A stretch of 64,000 nt of DNA from Ceriagrion tenellum (lineage: Eukaryota; Arthropoda; Insecta; Odonata; Coenagrionidae): positions 30,623,925 to 30,687,924 of the forward strand of contig OY720637.1 of NCBI GenBank assembly GCA_963169105.1. The letters run 5' to 3'. Position 1 is the first letter of the stretch, and every line of letters starts with the position of its first letter. A program made the translations under genes and the position numbers. The notes under the pieces are model-generated. The model saw only the letters and a list, made by a program, of their open reading frames with translations. It was not told the origin of the DNA and did not search any database. Below are positions 25,417 through 37,638 of the stretch, piece after piece.

Positions 25417-27282
25417 GTTGAGAGTTGCCATGCGCCCGAGAAACACATTCGGCAATATATAAAACCCATCACACCGCGATGAGGTCGTGCGCGTGTGAAA
25501 TGGTCCCGTGCCTGATTCTATTCCCGTGTGAGTCCAGCCTCGGGCGCACGCGTGTGACAGCGTGATGAAAGGATTCCCCTTTCCCCTCTCCACCCCCCGG
25601 CCGAATCAGCAGAAAGCGAAATTCACGCGCGCATGGGACCAATTTCGACGTCGCCGAACTGCTGTCGGGTGATATCTGCCAGCTGGGCGATTAAAATAAA
25701 CATTCTGGACGGAGCGACGGAATCGCAGTCTTTTGACTTTAAGAAATGGGGAACGCTGGTTATTCCGCTACTTTTAGACTGTTGGGAAACAGGCGGAGGG
25801 GGTAAAAATACAATTTACGCGTATCCTGAACGACTTGCGAGCGAATGAAGTAGAAATGATTTGAATGAAACCAGTCGGATGGAATATTACGCGTTTGCTT
25901 GCATTATCGGCAACGCGAAAAAATTACCGCGCAGCGAAATTCGAAGACTTCACAAATAAAAAACGAAAGGAGAACGGTTACGCAACTAGGTTCAAGGACT
26001 AGGTGGGAATAAAAGGAGGATCGCGGCAGGATAAATACATGACACTCTTACGAAATCATAGTCCGAGCGATTGAAATACAACTCGCAGCCGGTCAGTGTC
26101 CATTATGCTAAGTTTATACATTTACTTTTCCGCGGCGAACGTTCAGCGCATGAAATGGAGACGTTAAAAGCGAGGAAAGAACTAGTAGCCCCCGTATAAA
26201 TACGATTATTTCTTTTAAATACTCATAAAATATGACGAAATGTCAACGCTAAATCAAACTAATCATATGGTTGGCTCAAGGCGAAAACTCAAAACGATAC
26301 ACGCCTGCCGCATCATTCACAACTCGCGCATAGTACAGGGCGATTTGTCTTTCAAAACGTAAAAGCGCCGGTCTTAAATTTAGGACCGTACATGTATCAC
26401 AGTGGATTCTTGAATGAAAAATTTACCCCTTTACATCCGCAAGCGTAAGGAAAGGTAAGCAACAGATAAGCCAGAGATAAAAGAGAAATTTTAAGATATT
26501 CACTCATCCATATGTAACGAGCTACTTACAAAGATGAAAACGCAAGGAGGCATAGGACAAAATTAACAACAACTGTCATTCTCTAAGAATAGATAGGATA
26601 GTTCGTGAATTGACGACGCAACATTTTTACTCATGTATCGTCAGAAATGTCGTCGGCGTATCCCTGCGCAACACACCGCGGATGACGCGAATAAGTCGTC
26701 GGCAGAAAGCCTGTAAATCGACCCTAATTTGCGTCAAGAGGCCTCGCAGAATTAGAGGTCCCATGCCAACCGAGAGCGCCCTCGCATAAAAAATGAAACA
26801 CACCCACTCACTCTACCTAATCCTAATTGGCGCGAGCGCGAAAACAAAACAGCATCGCATGACTAGCGATCCGACCAATGAGAAGCCCCAAGGCAGTGGG
26901 CGCGTCCTAATGATATGTACACCTCCCTCCGAGCGAGTTAGACTCGCCGTGAGAACAGCCCACAGTCACGATCCGCGTCGCTTCCATGACAAATAAATAA
27001 AACATGAGCAAATAACAAATGAGATCGAAAATGCGCATCGGGTACGCTCTTTCGAACGCTCCAACTACTTACATCGAGACCGTTGGGAGATGCTGACACG
27101 AGAGGTAAGGACTTGCACTCGTCGAGGCAAAAAGAACCGGATCAATCCGACTTTACAGAGGGCAAAGGCTACGGGACACATACTTTGGCATCAAGTTAGT
27201 CATCTGAGCGTCTGTGCGCAATGCAACGGGATGAAATCCATTGTTGGGCCACGCGTAACCACCTGATGGCGTAGGTGGAGAG

Positions 27283-27340
27283 CAAAATTGAAGTTTTGGT
27301 TTTGGTCCAAAATTGAAGTTTTGGTTTTGGTCTAAAATTG
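27283..27340 (+). repeat. 25-bp tandem repeat, about 2.3 copies
   Basis: The unit AAAATTGAAGTTTTGGTTTT plus GGTC(C/T) occurs twice in full, at 27283 and 27308, and is followed by a partial third copy beginning TAAAATTGAA at 27333. The copies are almost identical, which suggests recent slippage. Confidence 0.9.
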
Positions 27341-29119
27341 AACGGATAAAGAGCATCAGGAAAAAGTCTCCGAGTTTCACGAGAAATATTGGAAATATTC
27401 GCCAAACGTACGCAAGCCGAAATAACTACAGTCGCATGACTATCGCGAACTCATCGGTAATATTTAACTATTTAACGCGTTAATCTTTTTATACCCGCCA
27501 CGACCGCCTAACCTAACCGCCAGTGCCTTGACACGTAAGTGCTGGATCACTTCCTCATCCCGTCGTCTGTCACGCATGACAGAGGCTGACCCAAGAACAG
27601 CGACGGGCGTCGCGATAAAAGTCGCCAGCGGCTAGCGAACAGGGGAGGGAGTGCGTAATCAGGCCTCGCTTATTTATAGCCCCCCCACCCTACGATTTTT
27701 TTCCCGCGAAAATCCGTACCAGTTCCCGTGACTCAGTGCGCGCCCACAGCTCCGCGGGTTTGACGTCTGACTCGGATGACGCTGGGAAAAAAATAGGCGG
27801 CTGACACGAGTGACGTTTCGATGACTACCGCGACCAGCATGTTTCTGGCGCACGAGTGGGTCGGATCGAAACTCGTGGCAGGCGGAAAGACTGTAAAACA
27901 GGTGATTGCATACCATCCGTTCCTCAGTTCTCAAGGACAGATTACTACTTAAGAAGAACAAGAACTGGAGAACGTAAAAATAGGTTGAGCTTCAGCATGA
28001 TAGATGGAGAGCGTGCAATATCATAAATTTGGTCGTTACGTTGGCCAATCACAGGGAAAAATGACTTTCTAAGGACACCATCTCTGTACAAAAGTGGTGA
28101 GTGCTTTGGCATCGACACAGTTCGCGGGAAACCACAACTATACAACAACATCTGCATATTAAAATAATAAATGGAGAAAATAACACGGTAAAAATGTGGA
28201 TCAGGCCTGAAAACTTGGTCGATATGTCCTCATGCCATGGTCGATAAAAATATGAACCGGCCCGAGTAATATCCAAAATCCCATCAAAATATTTCAATGT
28301 CGACTCGAAACGTCAGAGGAAAACCTAGGAAGCAAACTTCACTTCGATGGGGTTCCAAGAACGTTTTCGTTGCCGCTAAATTACGGATCCACGACCCTCT
28401 TCACGGATATGAAAAGAGAGAAGACTGGAAGTAGTCCACACAATGAACGCGGGGAGGCTGTTCGGAGCCGATTCTGATGCAACACGCACTAAGAAGCTCG
28501 TAAGCCACAGAAGTCGAAGAAGAGAAATTCCTTTAGATAAATGTTCGGCGGGAGAATTTCGACTGGTGGGAGCGGATTCTTTACTTGCCGATAACGCTCG
28601 AAAAACAAATGCAATGAGAGACACTCTCCAAAGACTCGGCAAGGGCGAACTGATTCAATTATGGTCGGCTAATACATTACCCTGGGCGTAATACATTTAG
28701 AAGATTCACCTGCCTCATACATTCGGAAACGGAAGTGAATTAAAATCATGTTCAACACATTTCGTAGCTGTAATAATTCATCCCAATAAAAAAGCCAAGT
28801 CGACAACTAGACTTCAGGTATTCGATTGGGAGCAAATCTGGTCACAATATTTATTGATGAAAAAAAAGATGCGACAAAAAATAAATAACTTCACAAATAT
28901 AAGGGATCAACTTGCTATTAGGTGACACGTACTGCTAAAAAACTTCATGCGAGGGTCAGCCGGTTGCTTTAGATGGGAGCGAGGAAGGAAAAATAAGGTG
29001 AGTGGCAGGCTGTGGGCAATCATATTCGGACAAGGGCAAGTCATGCGTCCTCCGTCACGGATTCTTGAACAACAATCGGATAGCGACAACTAGGCGATCA
29101 CTTCAGATTAAAGGAGCGT

Positions 29120-29320
29120 TGGGAGGCGGGGGGGCGGGAGGGGGGGTTGAGGAAGACGGGGTCGGAATGAGAGGAGACGTAACGAAGGAAGGTAGGTCAC
29201 GGACACCCCTGCAGAGAGGACTAATTTTTTCTCCGCGCGGGGGCAACCACCTCGGCGGCCTCCCATGCCTGGCACTACAGAGTCTGACGCAACGGATGAG
29301 AGAGAGAGAGAGAGATAGGG
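29120..29320 (+). repeat. G-rich tract followed by (GA)n microsatellite
   Basis: G-rich purine DNA at 29120-29165 and a (GA)n run at about 29297-29315. The long plus-strand frame crossing this area (29002-29508) is rich in G, R and E and has no recognisable domain, so it is treated as compositional. Confidence 0.7.
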
Positions 29321-29904
29321 AGAGAAGCAGAAAAAAAGCGAGACGACCGGCACATTCAATAGACCGCGAAGGGGAAAGGAAAAATGGCTTGGGGAACGAC
29401 AGAAAATATATTCTAAAACCCACGAAAATAACCTTGCTTCGCCACCCGTCTCGATATTTCCCAACGTTCGCATCAAAATTCCATAGTAACCTTAGTTTCC
29501 ATGGATAGAAGTTAGTATAGACACGAGGAAACCAGGATATTGAAATTGAATTGACCGGAATGCCATTTTCCTTTCAAACGCGAAGTACTTCACTTCGCCG
29601 TGCAGAGCGCAGCAATCGCGGCGAACGATATATTTCACGAGAAGACTGGCAGAGGGCATTCGCGTCGACGGCTGTCATCCTCAAGTGCTTCCTAAACGCT
29701 CTCTCTAAAAGTTTGTGACGGCGGCTATCGAAAAAAAATCGCGATAAGAAAAGAAGAATGGGTCATTATAAATATAAACTCTCGGCTCGGCGAGTGACTG
29801 GAGGGAAATCGCTAAAGACAAGATGGCGCGCTTTTAATAATTCCATTCCGAGCGTCGGCCGGCCGGTCCGGTGACCCACATTCAAGTCCTCGGGCGAAGG
29901 CACG

Positions 29905-30065
29905 GCACCGTGGGCACGGTGCGGGGGGAGGGCAGGGGGGGGGGAGAAGAGGGGATGGCGGGTCGCTTTTCCATGCAAAGGAAGAAGGGGTGTGGGCGGG
30001 GAGTTCCAGTGGAATGGGGAGACGGGAAAGGAAATACAGCAGGGGGGAGGGGCGGAATGGGGAGG
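29905..30065 (+). repeat. G-rich tract beginning with a perfect hairpin
   Basis: The hairpin GCACCGTG-GG-CACGGTGC at 29905-29922 is followed by more than 130 bases of G-dominated purine sequence with several runs of six to eight G. Frames on both strands remain open only through composition. Confidence 0.75.
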
Positions 30066-33000
30066 CATACGACTTCGAAGGTGGCGTTCCAAAACTGATA
30101 TCGAGGTGTGTTGATCGAGAGAAGCGTTCTGACTGAGAAAAAAGTGGAAAAAGTTAAGCGGGAGAAACGGGATGAGACCATCGGCGTGGAATACGGTGGA
30201 AATTCTCGTGAAGAACCGACCCAAAATTAGAAAAAAAATGAGAAATTTTGATGGACTTGGGTATGAGTCGAACTCTTAACGTTTTTATCCAATTCGACGA
30301 CAAGTTCTATTGGGTATGACATAGATACCAACTGCATGTGTCGCAAGTATAACTATGTGATAAAACTTTGATCAAACACTTCAAACATATTTCTTTAAGT
30401 GAATTGCGTAAGAAATACAAAACCTCCCCTCTGTGACATCACATTCATTTTGATAAAATAAAACCGTAAGTCACCATTTGGATAAAAATCAGAAGACATT
30501 GCCAACAGGATAATTCAATTCGACAGCCAAATTATAAGCTATCCATTCTAACTTGACGAGGCTATTAAACCATTCAGATGCCTAAATTACATTTTTAATG
30601 GATAAAAAATTATTTTTTTGGTCTAATTTCACTGAATTACTCGAAACGTGGGCACATTTAGGCTACGTTACGAGTAAAGTTTACGTGAAGTTCGACTGCA
30701 GACCCGTTCCCCACCACCACTTTCCATAGCCTCGCGCGAATTCGTCATTGAAAAGCGCAGAGCAAGGAATTTTTTTCATCCACTGCAATCAACTCAGTGC
30801 GAGTCACCGAGGACAACCCGGCGCGCGAGCACCATTCCTCGTCACTCGACTGCCGCCTCAAATAAGGACTTGGAGGAGATGCAGCAAGCACACGGGGGAG
30901 TTATAAAGTCTGCGGTGGAAAATCTTTAATGGGTCAAGCCCGAAAACTCACCACGGGCCCAAGGTCTCTCGAGTCCGGCAAGAGAGGTAGCAGCAATCCC
31001 GCGGGTCCTTAATATTTTTTGCCCGTCCTTCCAGAAGAGACGCGTGCAATTAGCGAAGGGGGAAGGGATGGTGGCGTGGGCGCACACAACACTAACCAGG
31101 GGAGGGAAGACGTCTCGCATTTCATAAAGATGTGGCGAAACACGGTGGCGCACGGTCGCCAGACACTCCTCCCACCTCCCCCCGGCCATGAGGTGGCGAA
31201 AGAGTTTAGAATGATTCATATGAGTCATTTGAACGGATCAGGAAACTGACGCAAAGCGGAGAATCCGATGAAAAGAGGTGGAATTCTGGGAGAGAGAAAG
31301 GGAGAAGGTCCGAGGAACTTGAAAAGGAACCGATAGGAGCCATATTCACTAAGTCGTTCGGACATACCATTAAAATCCGTCATGAATATTGGTCGAAGAA
31401 AATAGCCATTCGTAAAGTCCGATTTGGAAAAAATATTTCTGCGGTAAGATTTCCAAATATGGAAGCGGATTTTCTTAAAACTCTTAGAAAGCTCGTAAAT
31501 CTTAGAAAGGTAAAAAAAATAAGATACCACGTAAGTCATAGGTACTTTTTAAATACCCCCAGCGACGAGGCGTTAAGGCGATAGAAAATATGCGATAAGT
31601 GATCTAGGTATCTTGAAATTGAACAGAGATATAAAATTGAAACCAGTTTCAAAAAATTAAAGACGGCTGCATTAGGGACATTGAAACAATATTATTTGAG
31701 CCTCAGTACGAAACGTAAAATAAAGAATCCTCAGGTACGTTTTGGCAAAATAAAACTGACGAAGGGATAGGAAATGCGAGTTTTCATGTCGTTGCAAATT
31801 CTCACCACACTCTGCTCACGAAATAGAAAACTCGATGGTTGATGCCTTCCATTACAGATTACAGACCAAATAGATGAAAACTATTTTTTTAAATAACACG
31901 GCGACTAAGAGACTTTTCACGGAATCTACGGAGGCAAGAGCAAACTTCACCACTACTCACGAGATCCTCACGTGTTAAATTCCTCAATGGTCGAGGGTTT
32001 CCTCGATTTATCCTCTCCGCGGTAATACTAACGTCAAGCCAGCAATCGGAAATCCACGAAAGAAAACGCACACCGCCACCGATGGCCGTTAACTAGCAGG
32101 CTAAAAACAGTGATGACACGATAGAAGATCGAAGGGAGACTCGGAAAATCAGAGATGGCGGACGACAGTTAATTAGCGAATGGTGCGCGGCGTCCACGCG
32201 CGGGCAACAAATAATGCAAGCGGCGTCGAGGAAAGAGAAATCCCCGCGTGCGACTCACAACTTGGATGCAGTCAAGTCACCTCCTTCGGTCGATGAACTC
32301 GGTCGACCCGAAGAGGCCTTTTATAAGAGGTGGCAATGGATGAACTATTCGAGAAGTAGCGCACATAGGGGATGGACGTGCCTAGAATTCCAAATGCACA
32401 CTCGACCAAATGGGAGAGAGCCGGTTCTCGAACATCTTCCACCTAAACTGATCATTGGCGGCAATGAACGCGTCTCTCGGTGGGGCAAGAGGTCCCTCAT
32501 ACTCCACACAGAGAGGCGAAGATTCTAAATCAACGGGACTCGAACTGTCTTCACGCTATAAAACACGACCCAGGCTGAACGGTGTAGAATAAAGAAGCAA
32601 CTGTGCCTATTAAACTCAGAGAGAAATGTGAATATTTAAGACAAGGAACGAAAAACAAAAGAAAAGAACTGTGGAGTTAAAGCTTCGAGGCCCAGAAAAC
32701 AGGATATACGGATAGGAGAGGCTATCGAATGCTTCTATCTAGTTCCTCTTAATCTGAGAAGTAAGGCATGTATAAATCGGGTGCGAACAAAAAAAAATCA
32801 AAATTACCCCGCACGGCAACGTTGGGAAATTGAAATTATGAGGCGATCGACAAGTGAACTCCAGATTGGCAAGAATCAACCTTGAATGCAGTCCCATGTC
32901 GGTAAATGACACCCTATTGTGGAAAGCCTGACCTTGAGACCGATACGAAAACCACTGATAATACAATTCTGCAGCAGTCATTACACCTACACTTCTTCGG

Positions 33001-36000
33001 CGCGAGAAGTTTTCCCTCCCAACCATGAGACTTTCTAAAATCAGGCCGCCACTCGCTGTCGCGGAAGGACGCACATACATAGGGGCTTCCCCACCCTACG
33101 AGCCGGCCACTTTCGGCGGCGAAAACGCTGCGGTCGAACGAGAAAGACATCCGCGAGTATCTGGAAGAAAAAGTCATTAATCTATTACGAAGAAAGAATG
33201 AATTATGATGGGAGATAAATCATCGACCATAAAGATCCGAGATAAAACGACGGAATATCCAGGGAAAGGTCATGAAAAAAACGTGTCGATGCCATCTACA
33301 GAGCGTTCCATTAAGTAGAGTATAGGCTCTTATGGAGATACACTTCCTATGTAATACCGCATATGGCCGGAGTGCGACGTTTCTCAGAGCGGCAGAACGA
33401 TAAACATTACAAGCTAACTAGTTAACTAAATGTACAGCTACAACTCTTCCGAAATGAACATATAGCAGCCAAGTTAAATTTAGAGCAGTTGCAAATGATT
33501 ACACGACTACATGACTACGGTGACCACACGGGCCAAATATTCTGTAAGAGCGTCCTCCGTAATGCTCATTACGTTCACTGAACTAGCATATCTACACTGC
33601 TCGCTCAATCGAAGTATGGCCCGATATTAGGCCTCTCGCCTTCCAGTCGACCGCAAGCAGTGGCGAAGACTGACACAATGGTTTCAGCAGTAAATACTGG
33701 AACATCAAACAGTAGGGTAGTTCCAAAACTGCATAACTCAATTGGAAAGACCTACGTCACGCCCAGCGGTTAAACGAAAGATAGAGAGAACGGCAGCCAA
33801 CGATTAAAAGAGAGGAACCTTAATTACTTTTTTTAAATCGTCATTCCCCAAAGGCCGTTTCGCTTTCCCGTCTCCCAGAAGATTTCCCCAAGAGCCTCCA
33901 ACTACGAATTAGTCACATGAACGCACAATCCCCTCCCACGGCTTTCCGTTACATACAGATTTCTTAGGGATGAAGAAGAAGGGAATCAAGCCCATTTCAC
34001 GAGATGACTGTACCGCTAGTGTAGTTATAATGTTTAAAAAAACACCTGTGGTCCCCCAGGCCGAAGAAAAATCTTTCCACCCGAAAGAAAACGAAGATGT
34101 GGATCTATGCGTCGTAAGCAACTGCTGCTCATCGTATGAACTCCCTCGCTCTCTAACCTCATAGAAGAAAACAAGTGTGAAAGGATATTCGTAGAAATTT
34201 CAAGGTGATCGAAGAGATAATGACAACTATCACCGTGTTAACCAGAGCGGAGAAACCTCGACTGACAGCAATGATAAAAGACGCGTGCTGGGCGCAATTT
34301 CGCCGATGTAAACGCATGTTTGACAATCCCCAAATGATAAACCTTTTGAAAGGGATCTGAACACTAATTAACGCCAAACATTAACTGGAGGCCCCATAAA
34401 AATCAACCAACCCTCGTTCACTGATTGCAAGGCATCTTCGACCAAAGACGAAAACAGTGCACCCATCATGAACACGACAACTGACGTTCTAAAACAACAT
34501 CCCGCCGACGAGCGTACAAGTAATGGCAGCGATACTAGGCGGGTGCTAAGGCGAATGTAAGAAGAGATCAATGCAAGTCGAAGAGGACGGTTTGGACGGA
34601 GAGGAGATGGGGAGAAAGAGAGGTGAATGGTCAAATCGAACAGTCAAATAACCACCCGCCCACCCAAAATAGCCGCCCTATCTACTAACCCGGGTGGCTG
34701 GTGGCGCCACCGGGCGCATTCGGTGTGGAGAGATAACAAAGGGAGTCTTTCCGTCTCCGGGAATAGATCCCCCCAGCAGAGGGACGGTGTAATGTCCCTT
34801 ATACACTCTCTCCCTTAGTGCTGCTCTTGTGCCCACATAACGGGTTCACGTTCGGGACGGTGACTACTTCCAGACCCAATCTCCCGCCCTGCGCAAATAT
34901 ACCAGCGCCGTAGGGCTTACTCCCCTACCGTCCACATTTCGAGTGTCACACAGACAACTCCCTTCGAGGGAGAGGCGCCCTCCATCGGCGGAAATTTCCG
35001 GTACGGGAAAGGCGGGATTAAGTCGGACACGCAAATAAAGTAAATTGAAAGGTGAGGTTTGCACGAATTAAGTATAAAATTTCCATGTTGATATACAATG
35101 AGACAAATGTCTGAATATAAATTGTTCTACCAACCCAATCCAAATCTAGGCTAAACTTCAACGATGACTATGCTAGTAATTAAAACTCGTGTTGAGAGCA
35201 TAGGCAAATTATAGATCCTTGACTAGGCATAAACGGATGCTAGCATTAGAAGTCACCGCAAAGGAAACAACAGTTACATATGCGGTGCTACACTGCGGAA
35301 TCACTTTTTCCTGTCCAATGCCTTCCGATGCCAACTCCGATCAATGCCTTCAAAAGGAGTCATTTTGCATTTATAGGCAACCTGGTTCTTCCCAATGCAG
35401 CTAACTGTATCGCCTCAGTATTGATAGAATAATCTCAGCCTCGTGACCAGTAAATAGAAACCCAAGATTCGTCTGACTTACAACCCTAAGTTAACTAATT
35501 TTAGGTAGCAATTCCCGACAAATTGCAGGCAATGGACAATACAATTTGAACGAGCAAAGGCGGGCTGATGTGAATGACTGACTGAGCGAATACCTCGCGC
35601 ATGACCAAACGACAACTAGAAAACAGCGTTTTCTATCCCCCGACCGTGAACTGCGTTCGTTCACCCTCAGCGAAACCTCCTTCCCACCGTTGGCTGAATA
35701 CATGCAGCCCAGCCTTCTGGATTCCCATCAACACCTATCACACTGTCTCCACACGCGATGATACCGCATTCCCCCTCTCTCTAAGATCTCCCTCTCTGAG
35801 CATATCGCCTTATCTCGCAACAAACAAGACTGACACAATTCCTTCCAGTCGTCAAGTGGGGGATCACACTCGTCAACTTTTACACGCTCACGTGAGGAGA
35901 AACCACCGTGGTATACGAAAGTACATATAAAAAACGGGCATGTGCAAAAAACGAGATCTCGGGAAGGAAGAAGCAGCTGCCAGCCAACGTCTTTCGAGGT

Positions 36001-37084
36001 GGTTCTGGCCTCGGAGATGAACTTATTCCAGATTTTCTGGAAACTTGTATATAGCATCTTTGACGAACATTTTACTGAGATGAAATTAAAACAGGGTATA
36101 CCGGCTAGTGTTCCTCTAATTCAGCCTTCAACGTGAAGATTTTAACATGGGCACTTATGGATATAACTCAGATTATAGCAGAAAAGTGCCAATTTAAACG
36201 CGAAAGCGTATTCAAGCTTTCAATAAAAACTGTTAATAAGAATCGTACAATCCGGGTAAATCGAATAAAAATAAAACGATGGCATCTCACAACCTATTTT
36301 CGAAAGATATAAGCGATTTGCCGCCGTGATCGAAGCCAAAATGCGGCAGTTCCACGCGAATGGCGCTGCAGTCGGCTCCTAAGGCTGGAATAATATGCTC
36401 ATTAACAACATATTCGAGTAATGATCTGCAATTTTTGTCCCTCAATATCGGTTTTTATTACGCAACCCGTTTTTATCTGCGGAAGACAGCTTTTTTAATA
36501 AAAATGATGAACTCAGTAATTTCCTAGACTCACATAGTAAATCCAAGGCCATCTTAAACCCTACATATAGAGAGAATACGAGGTTTATGTCAACGTACCC
36601 TATCGCGAAACGTCCACGGGGATGTACATGAGTAATTTCACGAACGCGACGCTGCCGGGTGGAAATTTCCATGACGAAAGGACCCCTTCTCCGCCAACCG
36701 CTCGGCGACTGTCCCCCCCGCTCCTGGCCGTCCGTGCCTCCACCGTGCAGGGACATTCCGATGCACTGTTACGAATTACATCGATCGGCCACAAGGGGGC
36801 CTTTTACCTGCACCCCCCCTTTATCCCTCTCGACTTTATACCCTCTCGTCCCAGGATGCCATCGGCCCCAGGATGACTCACGGCCTTAGAGAAAGGGGGA
36901 AGGCACCGACCAAAGAGTACCTATCCGTCGCCGACGGCGGCAAATCAGTCAGTTGGAAAAGAGGGGAAAAAATGTCCCGAAAGGAATTTAGTGAAAGGTG
37001 GGCTCGGAGGGGATAATATTTTAGACACTGCGATGAGACAGAGAAAAATCGCTGCAGTTATTACCACTAGAAGAGATAGACGAA
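30066..37084. other. non-coding stretch, nothing recognised
   Basis: No gene, RNA or mobile element recognised. From 30.25 to 30.65 kb and 31.5 to 31.9 kb the DNA is AT-rich. CpG-rich DNA with short frames alternates with it. The 100-113 codon frames at 31.2-31.5, 32.2-32.5, 32.7-33.1 and 35.6-36.0 kb show no motif and lack consistent splice sites. Confidence 0.5.
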
Positions 37085-37638
37085 TTGGGAATCGCTATCA
37101 CGGCGTAGATTAAATTATAGGCTGACTCTCTTAACTAAATTTCAGGAAAAACATTTCTCTGACGACGTGAAAAACACAGTATCAACCCCCTCGTACTTCG
37201 GCAGATTAGATCGCGCCAATAAAATTAGAGAGATAGATTGTAGAACCGATAGGTAACAAATGTCATTTTTCCCGCTTACCATTCGGGACTATAACAGCTG
37301 TGATCGTCGTCATGAATAGTGACAATAGCTAGACAGTAGATCTTCCTCTTTATATTCTCTACGTTCTTATTTATGCATGATGTAATTATAGATGTTCTTA
37401 TTTATGCGAGATATTTTGAATCTGTAGTAGTAGTCCTTTTACCCCTTGCATGTTGGAACGATTGACGATGGAATGTTTCTTGGTTAGTAGATTTTAATGG
37501 GCGCGTTGCATGTGTGGTAGGCTTGTTTCAATGTAGTTTCGGTGTTCTGCCGTATAATTCATGCATGCCTGGTGTGGAAGCACCACCTGCCACACACCCT
37601 TTGGGTAGCTTGTAGGGTATGACGTAGATGTAGATGTA
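37085..37638 (+). mobile_element. CR1/Jockey-type LINE 3' end, same subfamily as the 12-kb copy
   Basis: From about 37085 to 37318 the plus strand matches the minus-strand copy at 11869-12450. I count 14 differences over about 173 aligned bases spanning the end of the reverse transcriptase. The frame is destroyed here by a 4-base deletion near 37090 and by a TAT-to-TAA change near 37253, so it is a dead copy. The 3' UTR then matches up to about 37468, where about 110 bp appear that are absent from the 12-kb copy. The terminal stem-loop (CCTGCCACACACCC ... GTAGGGT) at about 37587-37620 and the tail GTAGATGTAGATGTA at about 37624-37638 follow. Confidence 0.88.

Larger units (their letters stand above)
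24678..29119. other. non-coding stretch containing minisatellites, no recognised gene
   Basis: Apart from the two tandem repeats listed separately, nothing is recognised. Frames in this stretch are mostly under 100 codons and overlap on opposite strands. A CpG-rich, C-rich segment lies at 27.5-27.8 kb. No tRNA-like or retrotransposon motif was found. Confidence 0.5.

Noticed and set aside
29002..29508. 168-codon plus-strand frame
   Set aside because: It crosses a G-rich tract and a (GA)n run, and the minus strand is open in two other registers there. The openness is explained by composition.
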